A DNA stretch of 64,000 bases from Patescibacteria group bacterium UBA5738 (lineage in GTDB: Bacteria > Patescibacteriota > Minisyncoccia > Minisyncoccales > UBA5738): contig DIFW01000017.1 in assembly GCA_002419295.1 (NCBI GenBank), forward strand, positions 57,660 to 121,659, written 5' to 3'. How positions within the stretch are numbered: position 1 is the stretch's first letter; each line of letters begins with the position of its first letter. The notes beneath the pieces are model-generated. The model had not been told where the DNA came from. It saw nothing but the letters and a program-made list of their open reading frames with translations, and ran no database searches. This document shows positions 34,366 to 42,440 of this stretch, piece by piece. The position numbers were made by a program, and so were the translations under genes.

Positions 34366-35565
34366 TTATGCAACCTTGTAGAATTTTGATTTGCCAATTT
34401 GGACAACCATACCCGGCTTAATTTCAATCATTTCTTGCCAATCGGTTTTTAATTCACCGCCTACCTTAACTCCGCCTTGTTCGCACAACCGCCGCGCTTC
34501 CCCCTTTGATTTTGCCGCACTCAGCGCCACCAGCAAATCGGGAAGATTGAGAAAATTTTCTTTGACGGCAACCGTTGGAATGGTGGTCGGCAATTTGCCC
34601 TCCTGCGCCACCCGGACGAATTCTTCTTTGGCGCCATCCGCCTGTTTTTTGTCATAAAATATGGCCACGATCCGATGCGCCAAATCCATTTTAACATCCC
34701 GCGGGTGAACAATTTCTTTTTCCGTTTTTAACTTCAATTCGGCAATCTCCGTTTGCGGCGCGTCGGTCAGCAATTCAAAATAATTCCACATCAAACGATC
34801 GGAAACCGCCATAACTTGAGTAAACATTTTCGCCGGCTCTTCATTGATGCGAATATAATTATTCACCGATTTGCTCATTTTTTTAACCCCATCGGTACCA
34901 ATCAGCAAAGGCACGGTCATCACATCTTGTTCGGGACGGCCGAACGCTCTCTGGACTTTGCGGCCAAACAACAAATTAAGCCGCTGGTCATAGCCGCCCA
35001 ATTCGATATCGGCAGAAACCGCCACCGAATCATAACCCTGCAAGAGCGGATACAAAAGCTCCAGCATGCTCACATCCAAACCTTCTTTCAGGCGCTTTTG
35101 GAAATCTTCGCGCTCAATCAAGCGCGCCACGGTAAAACGGCCCGCCAAATCCATCAAAAACGACATCGGCTTTTGACCAAACCACTCTCGATTGTAATGT
35201 ATCTCGGCTTTATCAATATCAATCACCTTCGAGGCTTGCCGAATATAATCTTTCATGTTATCCCGAATTTGCGCCTCGGTCAGGGCGGGCCGCGAAGTCG
35301 TCCGGCCCGAAGGATCGCCGATGAGCGTTGTGAAATCGCCGATTATCAATACCGCGGTATGCCCCAATTCCTGGAATTGCGCGAGTTTGCGCATCGCTAC
35401 CGAATGGCCAAGATGAATGTCGGCCGCGGTGGGATCGATGCCGAATTTAACGCGCAACCGTTTTCCCGAGGAAAGTTTTTTGGCCAGAGAATCTTTATCG
35501 ATCGCCTCCTCCACTCCGCGCGCCAATATTTCTTTAATTTTTTCCGAATCGGTGTTTATCTCCAT
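34366..35565 (-). CDS. tyrS: tyrosyl-tRNA synthetase
   Basis: A 399-aa class I synthetase. HIGH-type motif HLGHS follows KFGIDPTAADI (about residues 42-56). The KMSKS motif is KKMSKSVNN (about 230). The C-terminal S4 RNA-binding domain has LLVALSAAKSKGEARRLCEQGGVKVGG. The long C-terminus and KMSKS form are of the TyrRS group that uses an S4 domain. A leaderless-type promoter precedes the ATG. Confidence 0.96.
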   Translation of the reverse strand: MEINTDSEKIKEILARGVEEAIDKDSLAKKLSSGKRLRVKFGIDPTAADIHLGHSVAMRKLAQFQELGHTAVLIIGDFTTLIGDPSGRTTSRPALTEAQIRDNMKDYIRQASKVIDIDKAEIHYNREWFGQKPMSFLMDLAGRFTVARLIEREDFQKRLKEGLDVSMLELLYPLLQGYDSVAVSADIELGGYDQRLNLLFGRKVQRAFGRPEQDVMTVPLLIGTDGVKKMSKSVNNYIRINEEPAKMFTQVMAVSDRLMWNYFELLTDAPQTEIAELKLKTEKEIVHPRDVKMDLAHRIVAIFYDKKQADGAKEEFVRVAQEGKLPTTIPTVAVKENFLNLPDLLVALSAAKSKGEARRLCEQGGVKVGGELKTDWQEMIEIKPGMVVQIGKSKFYKVA

Positions 35566-35573
35566 ATGGTTTT

Positions 35574-35601
35574 ATTCTACAATAATAAATTCAGATAACA
35601 A
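35574..35601 (-). promoter_or_regulatory. tyrS promoter, near-leaderless
   Basis: On the minus strand TTGTTA (35596-35601), 16-nt spacer, TAGAAT (35574-35579), then 8 nt to the tyrS ATG. Confidence 0.55.
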
Positions 35602-35621
35602 ATAATCGATAAAATTTCAAT

Positions 35622-37562
35622 ATGGCAATCAAATTCATCAATTTTAAAAAACAGCGCGCCGGCGGAAGGAAATTCGCGCAAATTTTGGGAAAAATTTTAG
35701 CGGCGGGCATTGTTTTGGTATTGGCCGGCGCGGTATTGGCCGGCATGGTTTTCATTTATTACACGCGCGACTTGCCGCGTCCGGAAAAATTTTCGGAAAA
35801 AACCACCATCCAATCAACAAAAATATACGACAGGACAAAAACATTCCTTCTTTATGAAATCTATGGCGAAGAAAAACGAAACTGGGTCACTTTCAGTGAG
35901 ATTCCCGAACCAATGAAAAAAATGGCCGTGGCCGCCGAAGACAAAAATTTTTATAAAAACAATATTGGTATTGATATCGAGGGCATCACCCGTTCGTTTT
36001 TGAATTATTTTAAAACCGGCAAAATTACCGGCGGATCGACAATCCCACAACAATTGATCCGCTCCACATTTCTCACCAACGAAAAAACCGCGGAAAGAAA
36101 AATCAGGGAAATTATTATGGCAATCGAGTTAACGCGCCGCTACTCAAAAGATGAAGTTTTGGAGTGGTATTTAAATCAAGTCCCTTTTGGCCAAAACACT
36201 TACGGCGTGGGCGCGGCCAGTATCAATTATTTCAAAAAACGCGTCAACGAACTTGATTTAGCCCAACAAGCCACCTTAATATCTTTAATTCAATCACCAT
36301 CCTACTATCCCAATCATTTCGATGAATTAATGAATAGAAAAAATTATGTCTTAAACCGGATGGTTGAGGATGGGTATTTAACTCCCGAAGAATCCGAAGA
36401 CGCCAAAAAAATAGAAGTGAAATTTGAAGAGAAAAAAACAGAAATGAAAGCGCCGTATTTCACCCTCTGGGTGAAACAATCCATGGAACAAGAATACGGA
36501 AAACAATATCTTGAAGAGGCCGGACTCACGGTAATCACCTCGCTTGATTGGGAAATGCAACAAACCGCCGAAGCTACGGTTCGCGACGGAGTAAGAGCCA
36601 ATTACGCCAATTACGCCCATAACGCGGCGTTGGTGGCGCTTGACCCCAAGACCGGCCAAGTATTGGCAATGACAGTGGGAAGCGGTAATTATTATGACGA
36701 TCCCTATCCAAAAGGATGCAATCCGGGAATTGATTGTTTATTTGATCCCCAATATAATGTCGCGACAATGGCCCCGGGCCGGCAACCAGGATCATCGTTT
36801 AAGCCGTTTGTTTACGCCACCGCTTTTGAAAAAGGATATTCCGACACCAGTATTGTCAACGACACGCCAACATGTTTTGGCAAATGGGGAGGTGAAAACT
36901 ATTGCCCCAGAAATTATACCGGAACATTTCAAGGCCCGGTAACATTAAGAAAAGCGCTTGCCGGATCTCTAAATGTTCCCGCGGTACAAGTATTGAATTC
37001 AATGGCGGGATTAAGCGACAGCATCGCCAAAGCTAAAGAAATGGGAATCAGCACCCTTAACAACCCGTCATCCTTCTATGGCCTTGCTTTGGTTTTGGGA
37101 GGCGGTGAAACCACTTTAATAGATATGGTATCGGCCTATGGCGTTTTCGCCGCGCAAGGACAGCGTATACCGGCAAACGGGATAGTTGACATTTTGGACA
37201 GCAATGGCTTTTCAATTTACAAAAACAACCAATCACCCCAAAAAGTTTTAAGCCGCCGCAGTGCCAATTTGATTAGCAGTATCCTTTCAGATAACAATGC
37301 CCGCGCTTATATTTTTGGCGCCAACTCGCCGCTTTATTTTCCAAATTACGAAGTGGCGGTCAAAACCGGCACAACCAGCGATTATAAAGACGGCTGGATT
37401 ATCGGCTACACCCCCTCTGTCGCCGCCGGAGTTTGGGCGGGAAACAATAATAATGAGGCGATAAAAAAAGAACCGGGTTCGGTGGTCGCCGGTCCAATAT
37501 TCCATTCTTTTATGGAAAAAATCCTTCCTAAATACCCAAAAGAATATTTCCCCGCACCATAA
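35622..37562 (+). CDS. class A penicillin-binding protein (PBP1A-type)
   Basis: A 646-aa bifunctional peptidoglycan synthase. Membrane helix about residues 25-47. The GT51 glycosyltransferase has catalytic E106 (AVAAEDKNF) and GGSTIPQQLIRSTFL. The transpeptidase has SSFK (S391-K394), an SLN triad (AGSLNVPAV) and KTGT (581-584). All active-site residues are present. There is no large extra domain at the C-terminus. It polymerises and cross-links the wall outside the membrane. A TAAAAT -10-like box ends 6 nt before the ATG. Confidence 0.96.
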   Translation: MAIKFINFKKQRAGGRKFAQILGKILAAGIVLVLAGAVLAGMVFIYYTRDLPRPEKFSEKTTIQSTKIYDRTKTFLLYEIYGEEKRNWVTFSEIPEPMKKMAVAAEDKNFYKNNIGIDIEGITRSFLNYFKTGKITGGSTIPQQLIRSTFLTNEKTAERKIREIIMAIELTRRYSKDEVLEWYLNQVPFGQNTYGVGAASINYFKKRVNELDLAQQATLISLIQSPSYYPNHFDELMNRKNYVLNRMVEDGYLTPEESEDAKKIEVKFEEKKTEMKAPYFTLWVKQSMEQEYGKQYLEEAGLTVITSLDWEMQQTAEATVRDGVRANYANYAHNAALVALDPKTGQVLAMTVGSGNYYDDPYPKGCNPGIDCLFDPQYNVATMAPGRQPGSSFKPFVYATAFEKGYSDTSIVNDTPTCFGKWGGENYCPRNYTGTFQGPVTLRKALAGSLNVPAVQVLNSMAGLSDSIAKAKEMGISTLNNPSSFYGLALVLGGGETTLIDMVSAYGVFAAQGQRIPANGIVDILDSNGFSIYKNNQSPQKVLSRRSANLISSILSDNNARAYIFGANSPLYFPNYEVAVKTGTTSDYKDGWIIGYTPSVAAGVWAGNNNNEAIKKEPGSVVAGPIFHSFMEKILPKYPKEYFPAP

Positions 37563-37569
37563 AAAACAA

Positions 37570-38706
37570 TCAATATTTTTTAATCGGCATTATAATATAA
37601 ATAAAATCGGTTTCATTGTTGAATTTCAACAACCCCGGCCCGTCATCTCCAGAAAATTCAAAAATACATTCATCGTTTTTTAAGGCGGATAATCCGTCAA
37701 TTAAAAAACGGCAATTAAAAACAATCGACATATCTTTTCCGGACGCGGAATTTATTTTTAATTCACCCTCATATTCCCCCAGCTCCGCGGAGTGGCTTGA
37801 AATTTTTATTGATTTATTTTTAATTGAAACATTAAAAACCACCTCGCTGTTTTTTCCCGCAAAAATACCCGCGGGTTTTAAATGTCCCATTATTTCTTTT
37901 TTGGAAAATTCCGCCGATGCCGCGTATGAAGCGGGAATTATCGCCTGATAATCGGGAAAATCACCATCGATAAGCCGGCTAAAAAACCGGATTCGCGGCT
38001 CGTCAATATCCGCGCCATTAAACAAATCTATTGTTATTTGATTACCAGATAAATATATGTTTATATTTTTTGAAATATCTCCGAATATCGCGATAATTTC
38101 GCGCGCCGCCCTTGCGGGCAAAGTTATTGCGTAATCTTTGGAAATTTTATTTGACGCGGTAATGGGAATAGTTTTTTCTCCCAACCGAAAACTGTCAGTG
38201 GCGACAAATTTTATTTTATTGGCGCCAACAACCATATAAACCCCGTTAATTTCCGGTTTCACCGAAGAAACTCCGGTAAAACCAACAACACAAGACAACG
38301 CTTGGCAAAACAAATCCGCGCGAACGCTAAAAAAATCACCATCACCAATAAAGGGAATCACGGGAAATTCTTCCGCGGATAACCCGTTTAAATTTGTTTT
38401 TGTTTTTCCGTCAATAATGGAAATGGAATTTTTTTGGGTTTCAATTGTTAGTGTTGGTCCGGGAAGCGATCCTATTAAACTTGATAAAGTTTGAGTTGGT
38501 AAAACAATCGCGCCATCCTCTTCAACTTTAGCAAGAGTTTCCCATAGCACCCCTGTTTCCAGATTGGTCGCGGCAATACCCATTGAATTATTTTCAACTT
38601 TTAACATAATATTTCCCAATATGGGTAATGTTAAATCTTTTCCTGTAACTTTTTCAACATAAGAAATCGCTTTTTTGAGTTTTTCTTGTAAAATTTTAAC
38701 TTTCAT
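37570..38706 (-). CDS. dnaN: DNA polymerase III sliding clamp (beta)
   Basis: A 378-aa clamp. The three repeated domains are visible from their pattern: LPILGNIMLKVENNSMGIAATNLE at the start, GVYMVVGANKIKFVATDSFRL in domain II and the C-terminal CRFLIDGLSALKNDECIFEFSGDDGPGLLKF ending YIIMPIKK. The ring holds the polymerase on DNA and binds HolA. It lies downstream of dnaA on the same strand, the common dnaA-dnaN order. Confidence 0.96.
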   Translation of the reverse strand: MKVKILQEKLKKAISYVEKVTGKDLTLPILGNIMLKVENNSMGIAATNLETGVLWETLAKVEEDGAIVLPTQTLSSLIGSLPGPTLTIETQKNSISIIDGKTKTNLNGLSAEEFPVIPFIGDGDFFSVRADLFCQALSCVVGFTGVSSVKPEINGVYMVVGANKIKFVATDSFRLGEKTIPITASNKISKDYAITLPARAAREIIAIFGDISKNINIYLSGNQITIDLFNGADIDEPRIRFFSRLIDGDFPDYQAIIPASYAASAEFSKKEIMGHLKPAGIFAGKNSEVVFNVSIKNKSIKISSHSAELGEYEGELKINSASGKDMSIVFNCRFLIDGLSALKNDECIFEFSGDDGPGLLKFNNETDFIYIIMPIKKY

Positions 38707-38939
38707 TTTTTTATTGTTATTTTTTAATTTAATTAAATTTTAAAATAGTATTATTAGTTTGTGTGGATAAATTAATTTTTTAATCATAATCACCTTTAAT
38801 TTTTACGATTTCTAATATGTTAATTTGTTTGTGGATATTTTTGTTGAAAAACATAACTCGTTTTTTAGTTGTTTATAATTAACATAATATTACCATTTTT
38901 TCCTGCGCCAAATAACAACTTATCCACACACAACACAAA
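38707..38939. other. AT-rich dnaA-dnaN intergenic region with DnaA boxes
   Basis: This 233-nt stretch is very AT-rich. It holds TGTGGATAA (38762-38770, reverse TTATCCACA), a one-mismatch box TGTGGATAT (38831-38839) and TTATCCACA (38920-38928). Together with boxes upstream of dnaA it is a candidate part of the replication origin. Confidence 0.65.
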
Positions 38940-40298
38940 TTAAGAATTGTAAATTTTATTTTTTAATAATTTTATTTCCTCGCAAAAATCATCATCATTT
39001 TTCATTTTTAAAGATATTTTTTTATAGGCGTGCATTACCGTGGTGTGATCTTTATTTCCTATTTTTCTGCCAATAAATGGAAAAGAAGCGTTAATTTCAT
39101 TTCTTAAAAGATACATCACCACTTGGCGAGGCGTAACAATTTCTTTTTTGCGCGAGTTCGATAATATTTCTTTTTCTTTTAAATCGTAAAAATTGGCGGT
39201 TTCTTGGATTATTTTTTTAAAATTAATTATTTTCTTCGGGTTTATGGACGACAAAACCTCTCGGCACATTTCAGGAGTGGTGGTTGTGTTTTTAAGTTTT
39301 GAGTGCGCGGCGATTTTAATTAACGCGCCCTCAAGTTCCCGCACATTGTTTTGGATTGTTTCGGCGATTGCCGATAATATTTGGTCTGAAAAAGAAAGTT
39401 TCAGATATTGGCATTTTTCTTTTAAAATTGCCATTCTGGTTTCAAAGTCGGGCAAGCTGATGTCGGCGATCATTCCTCCTTCAAAACGGGACCGCAAGCG
39501 ATCGGAAAGCTCGGTGATGGCTTTTGGTGGACGATCGGAGGATAAAACTATTTGCAGGTTTTTGTTGTGGAGGGTGTTGAATATGTAAAAAAATTCATCT
39601 TGAGTTTTTTCTTTTCCGGAAATAAATTGAATATCGTCAATGATAAAAACCGCGGTATTGAGATATTTGGCGCGCAAATCTTCAATTGTGCCGCCGCGGA
39701 TGGCATTAATAATTTCCGTGGTAAGTTTTTCCGTTGGAACATATTTAACTTTTTTATCCGGGAATTTGTTGGCGACCTCGTTGCCGATTGCTTGCAGTAG
39801 GTGCGTTTTTCCCAAACCGACGCCGCCGTAAAGAAAAAGAGGGTTGTAGGTTTGTCCCGGTTTTTCCGCCGCCGCGCGCGCGGCGGCGTGTGCCAGCTCG
39901 TTATGCGGACCCACAACAAAACAATCAAATTGGTATTTCGGGTTGAGGTTTGTGTTTTTATTGAATGAAAATTCTTCAAAACCCAGCTGTCCCCCGATTT
40001 GAGGATTGCGGCGGGATAGATTTTTGTTTTTTATTGACGGGTCGGGTGCGATTTGCACCACCTTGAAAAACACTTCTCTGATTGATGTATCAAACTCTCT
40101 TAAAAACGCAATCATTTGTTTGCGGTATTTTTGTTCCAGCCACTCTTTTGCCAGACAATTGGGCACGGCGACAACCGCCTCCCCGTTTTCAATTGAAATG
40201 ATCATGGTTGATTTAAACCATGTGGCGAAAATCGCCGGAGAAACGCTTAATTGTATTTGGGCCAGTATCGATCGCCAGATTACTTCATTGTTGATCAT
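38940..40298 (-). CDS. dnaA: chromosomal replication initiator DnaA
   Basis: A 452-aa AAA+ initiator. Domain I is near residues 1-80; a short linker follows. Walker A is GGVGLGKT (158-165), Walker B is VFIIDDIQF, with SSDRPPKAI for the sensor. The C-terminal DNA-binding domain has the signature FIGRKIGNKDHTTVMHAYKKI. It binds DnaA boxes at the origin and melts the adjacent AT-rich DNA. Its promoter is TTGTTT-N16-TATAAT (40329-40356). Confidence 0.97.
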   Translation of the reverse strand: MINNEVIWRSILAQIQLSVSPAIFATWFKSTMIISIENGEAVVAVPNCLAKEWLEQKYRKQMIAFLREFDTSIREVFFKVVQIAPDPSIKNKNLSRRNPQIGGQLGFEEFSFNKNTNLNPKYQFDCFVVGPHNELAHAAARAAAEKPGQTYNPLFLYGGVGLGKTHLLQAIGNEVANKFPDKKVKYVPTEKLTTEIINAIRGGTIEDLRAKYLNTAVFIIDDIQFISGKEKTQDEFFYIFNTLHNKNLQIVLSSDRPPKAITELSDRLRSRFEGGMIADISLPDFETRMAILKEKCQYLKLSFSDQILSAIAETIQNNVRELEGALIKIAAHSKLKNTTTTPEMCREVLSSINPKKIINFKKIIQETANFYDLKEKEILSNSRKKEIVTPRQVVMYLLRNEINASFPFIGRKIGNKDHTTVMHAYKKISLKMKNDDDFCEEIKLLKNKIYNS

Positions 40299-40656
40299 AT
40301 TTTTGTGGTGGTTCAGTCGCAGTTCTTAATTATAGCCCGACATTTTTCAAAAACAATAAACCGTAAAAATGGCAAAATTTACTCAAAAAAATTCTCCTTC
40401 TTTTTTTCAATCGCGATTCTAGACGCAATTTTCAAAATTAAGCCCAAAAAACAACAATAAGAAACAAATAGCAAAAAAGGGCAAATTTTTTGCTTGTTTA
40501 AAACTTGTGGAAAACTATGGGTAAAATGTGGATAAAAGCTAGAAATAAACGCTATTGACACAATATCATTTTTTACCAAACATTTGCAAGCGGTTGTTTT
40601 CGGCGCTTGCTTTTTTGCGTGATTAGTATACAATAATCGTGTGATAATTTAATGAT
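40299..40656. other. dnaA-rpmH intergenic region, candidate origin
   Basis: This 358-nt stretch has no gene. It holds the dnaA promoter, DnaA-like boxes TGTGGAAAA (40506-40514) and TGTGGATAA (40527-40535), AT-rich sequence between 40370 and 40500, and the rpmH promoter. The gene order dnaN-dnaA-(oriC)-rpmH-rnpA-yidC-jag is classical for a bacterial origin. Confidence 0.6.
40607..40634 (+). promoter_or_regulatory. rpmH promoter
   Basis: TTGCTT (40607-40612), 16-nt spacer, TACAAT (40629-40634), about 22 nt before the rpmH ATG. Confidence 0.6.
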
Positions 40657-40791
40657 ATGAGCGTAACCTATCAGCCCAAAAAAAGGAAAAGAAGCAAAAC
40701 GCATGGATTCCGCGAACGGTCAAAAACCGTTGGCGGACGCCGTGTTTTGAAAGCAAGACGCGCCAAAGGGCGGAAAAAGCTTTCGGTTTAA
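40657..40791 (+). CDS. rpmH: 50S ribosomal protein bL34
   Basis: A 44-aa very basic protein ([18 protein letters not shown], then [24 protein letters not shown]). It has the L34 signature QPK(K/N)(R/L)KR...HGFRxR. It starts 6 nt before rnpA, the usual partner. Confidence 0.96.
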   Translation: MSVTYQPKKRKRSKTHGFRERSKTVGGRRVLKARRAKGRKKLSV

Positions 40792-40797
40792 TTTTTT

Positions 40798-41145
40798 ATG
40801 TTGCCGCCGGCCAATCGTCTAAAAAAAGAAAAAGAAATAAAGCGCGCGCGGGCCGGAAAAATGATTGGAGGAAGCGGATTACTGGCGTGCCGGGCGGCGG
40901 CAAACGATTTGCCGGTTGCCCGGTTTTGTTTTATTGTGTCAAAAAAAATTTCTCCGAAAGCGACCGCGCGCAATAAAATTAAACGGCGTTTGCGCGCCGC
41001 GATCGCCGCGGCGATGCCGCGGATTGCGTCCGGATTTGATTGTGTTTTGATCGCTCGTTTTGGCTTGGCGGCAAAAAATTATCAAGAAATTTGCGACTGC
41101 GTCAATTTGGTTCTGGCAAGGGCGGGGTTGATAAAATCAAGCTAA
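40798..41145 (+). CDS. rnpA: ribonuclease P protein component
   Basis: A 115-aa basic protein. It starts LPPANRLKKEKEIKRARAGK and has the RNR motif region KISPKATARNKIKRRLRAAI. It helps the RNase P RNA cut tRNA 5' leaders. The RNA (rnpB) is not seen in this window. It is located between rpmH and yidC as in most bacteria. Confidence 0.93.
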   Translation: MLPPANRLKKEKEIKRARAGKMIGGSGLLACRAAANDLPVARFCFIVSKKISPKATARNKIKRRLRAAIAAAMPRIASGFDCVLIARFGLAAKNYQEICDCVNLVLARAGLIKSS

Positions 41146-41163
41146 TATAAACTTTTTATCACT

Positions 41164-41868
41164 ATGAATATCTTTGATGTTTTAATCTATCATCCCCTTT
41201 TTAATATTCTTATTGTTTTATACCAATGGCTGGGAGATTTTGGATTGGCGGTAATCGCGCTCACAATACTGATTCGGTTTTTGCTTTATCCCCTGGCCGC
41301 GAACGCGGTTCGGATGCAAAAAATTACCGCGCGCATTCAGCCGCGGATGAAAGAAATTCAAGAAAAATATAAAAACGACAAAGAAAAACAAGCGTTGCTG
41401 ATGATGCAATTATGGAAAGAGCACAAAATCAATCCGATGAGCAGTTTTTTTCTGTTGTTGGTGCAATTGCCGATACTCTGGGGGCTTTATTATGTTTTTT
41501 GGAACGGGATGAAAAACGGTTCGTTATCAATGTTATACGATTTTGTTCCCAACCCGGGGGCGATTGATCCGATGTTTTTGGGCGCAGTGTCTTTATCGGA
41601 AGCGTTTCCTCCTTTTGCGATCGCGGCGGGGATTTTGCAGTTTATTCAGACCAAAATGATGGCGCCGGCGATGCCGGATAAAAATGGCGGAGAAAAAAGC
41701 CAAAGCGAGCGCTTCGCGGCAATGATGCAAACTCAAGCCCTTTATGTTTTTCCGGCCGTTACAATATTGATTTTTTGGGGATTGCCGTCTGCGCTGGGGC
41801 TTTATTGGATTGCTTCCGGCGTATTTTCTATCATTCAGCAATATTATATTTTGAAAAAAAACAGCTGA
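41164..41868 (+). CDS. yidC: membrane protein insertase YidC (short form)
   Basis: A 234-aa insertase with five or six membrane helices. The conserved core is present: LAVIALTILIRFLLYPLAANAVRMQKITARIQPRMKEIQEKY and the hairpin KDKEKQALLMMQLWKEHKINP, then the final helices (ILIFWGLPSALGLYWIASGVFSIIQQYYI). The large periplasmic domain of Gram-negative YidC is absent, as in Gram-positive and CPR forms. Inner Arg R39 in LIRFLLYP is retained. Ends in TGA. Confidence 0.94.
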   Translation: MNIFDVLIYHPLFNILIVLYQWLGDFGLAVIALTILIRFLLYPLAANAVRMQKITARIQPRMKEIQEKYKNDKEKQALLMMQLWKEHKINPMSSFFLLLVQLPILWGLYYVFWNGMKNGSLSMLYDFVPNPGAIDPMFLGAVSLSEAFPPFAIAAGILQFIQTKMMAPAMPDKNGGEKSQSERFAAMMQTQALYVFPAVTILIFWGLPSALGLYWIASGVFSIIQQYYILKKNS

Positions 41869-41913
41869 TTTTGCCATAGAGGCACTAAAACAACGGGTTT
41901 AACCAAAAAAAGC

Positions 41914-42378
41914 ATGAATGAACAAAAAACCATCACCGAAAAAATCAAAAAAATCGTGCAGAGTTTGATAGAAAAAATCGATAACGCCGCCAGAATTTCC
42001 GTTTCCGACGCGAAAGACGGCGTTGTTGAGATAAATATCAATTCCGACGATGCGGAAACAATGATCGGCGCCGGCGGCGAAACCCTGCGGGCGGTCCGGC
42101 ATCTCGCGCGGGTGATGGCGCGAAAAACTTTCGGGGAGCCGGTTTTTATCGAGATTGACATTAACGGGTATCTCGAAAAGAAAAAAAATTACCTGCGCCA
42201 GTTGGCGGTTTCCACCGCCGATGAAGCGGCGCTGGAAAACAAGGAAATTTCTCTGCCGCCGATGAATTCTTATGAGCGCCGCATTGTGCATATGGCGCTG
42301 GCCGGCCGGCGCGACATTTTCACCGAAAGCCGCGGGTGCGATTCTGACCGGCGCGTGGCGATTAAGCCCGCGCGCTAG
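41914..42378 (+). CDS. khpB: KH-R3H RNA-binding protein KhpB/Jag
   Basis: A 154-aa protein of the Jag family, last in the rpmH-rnpA-yidC-jag operon. It has a KH domain with the GxxG loop as IGAGGETLRAVRHLARVMA (about 50-68) and an R3H domain with LPPMNSYERRIVHMALAGRRDIFTESRG. The N-terminal Jag domain is missing. It likely binds small or messenger RNAs. Confidence 0.9.
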   Translation: MNEQKTITEKIKKIVQSLIEKIDNAARISVSDAKDGVVEININSDDAETMIGAGGETLRAVRHLARVMARKTFGEPVFIEIDINGYLEKKKNYLRQLAVSTADEAALENKEISLPPMNSYERRIVHMALAGRRDIFTESRGCDSDRRVAIKPAR

Positions 42379-42384
42379 ATTTGG

Positions 42385-42424
42385 CAAAAAAAACGGCGGC
42401 CCGATCAAAGGCGGCCGTTTTTTG
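42385..42424. terminator. bidirectional terminator between khpB and virB4
   Basis: AAAAAAACGGC and GCCGTTTTTTG pair around a GC-rich loop. It serves both convergent genes. Confidence 0.8.
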
Positions 42425-42440
42425 TTTGGCGGGATGTGGA

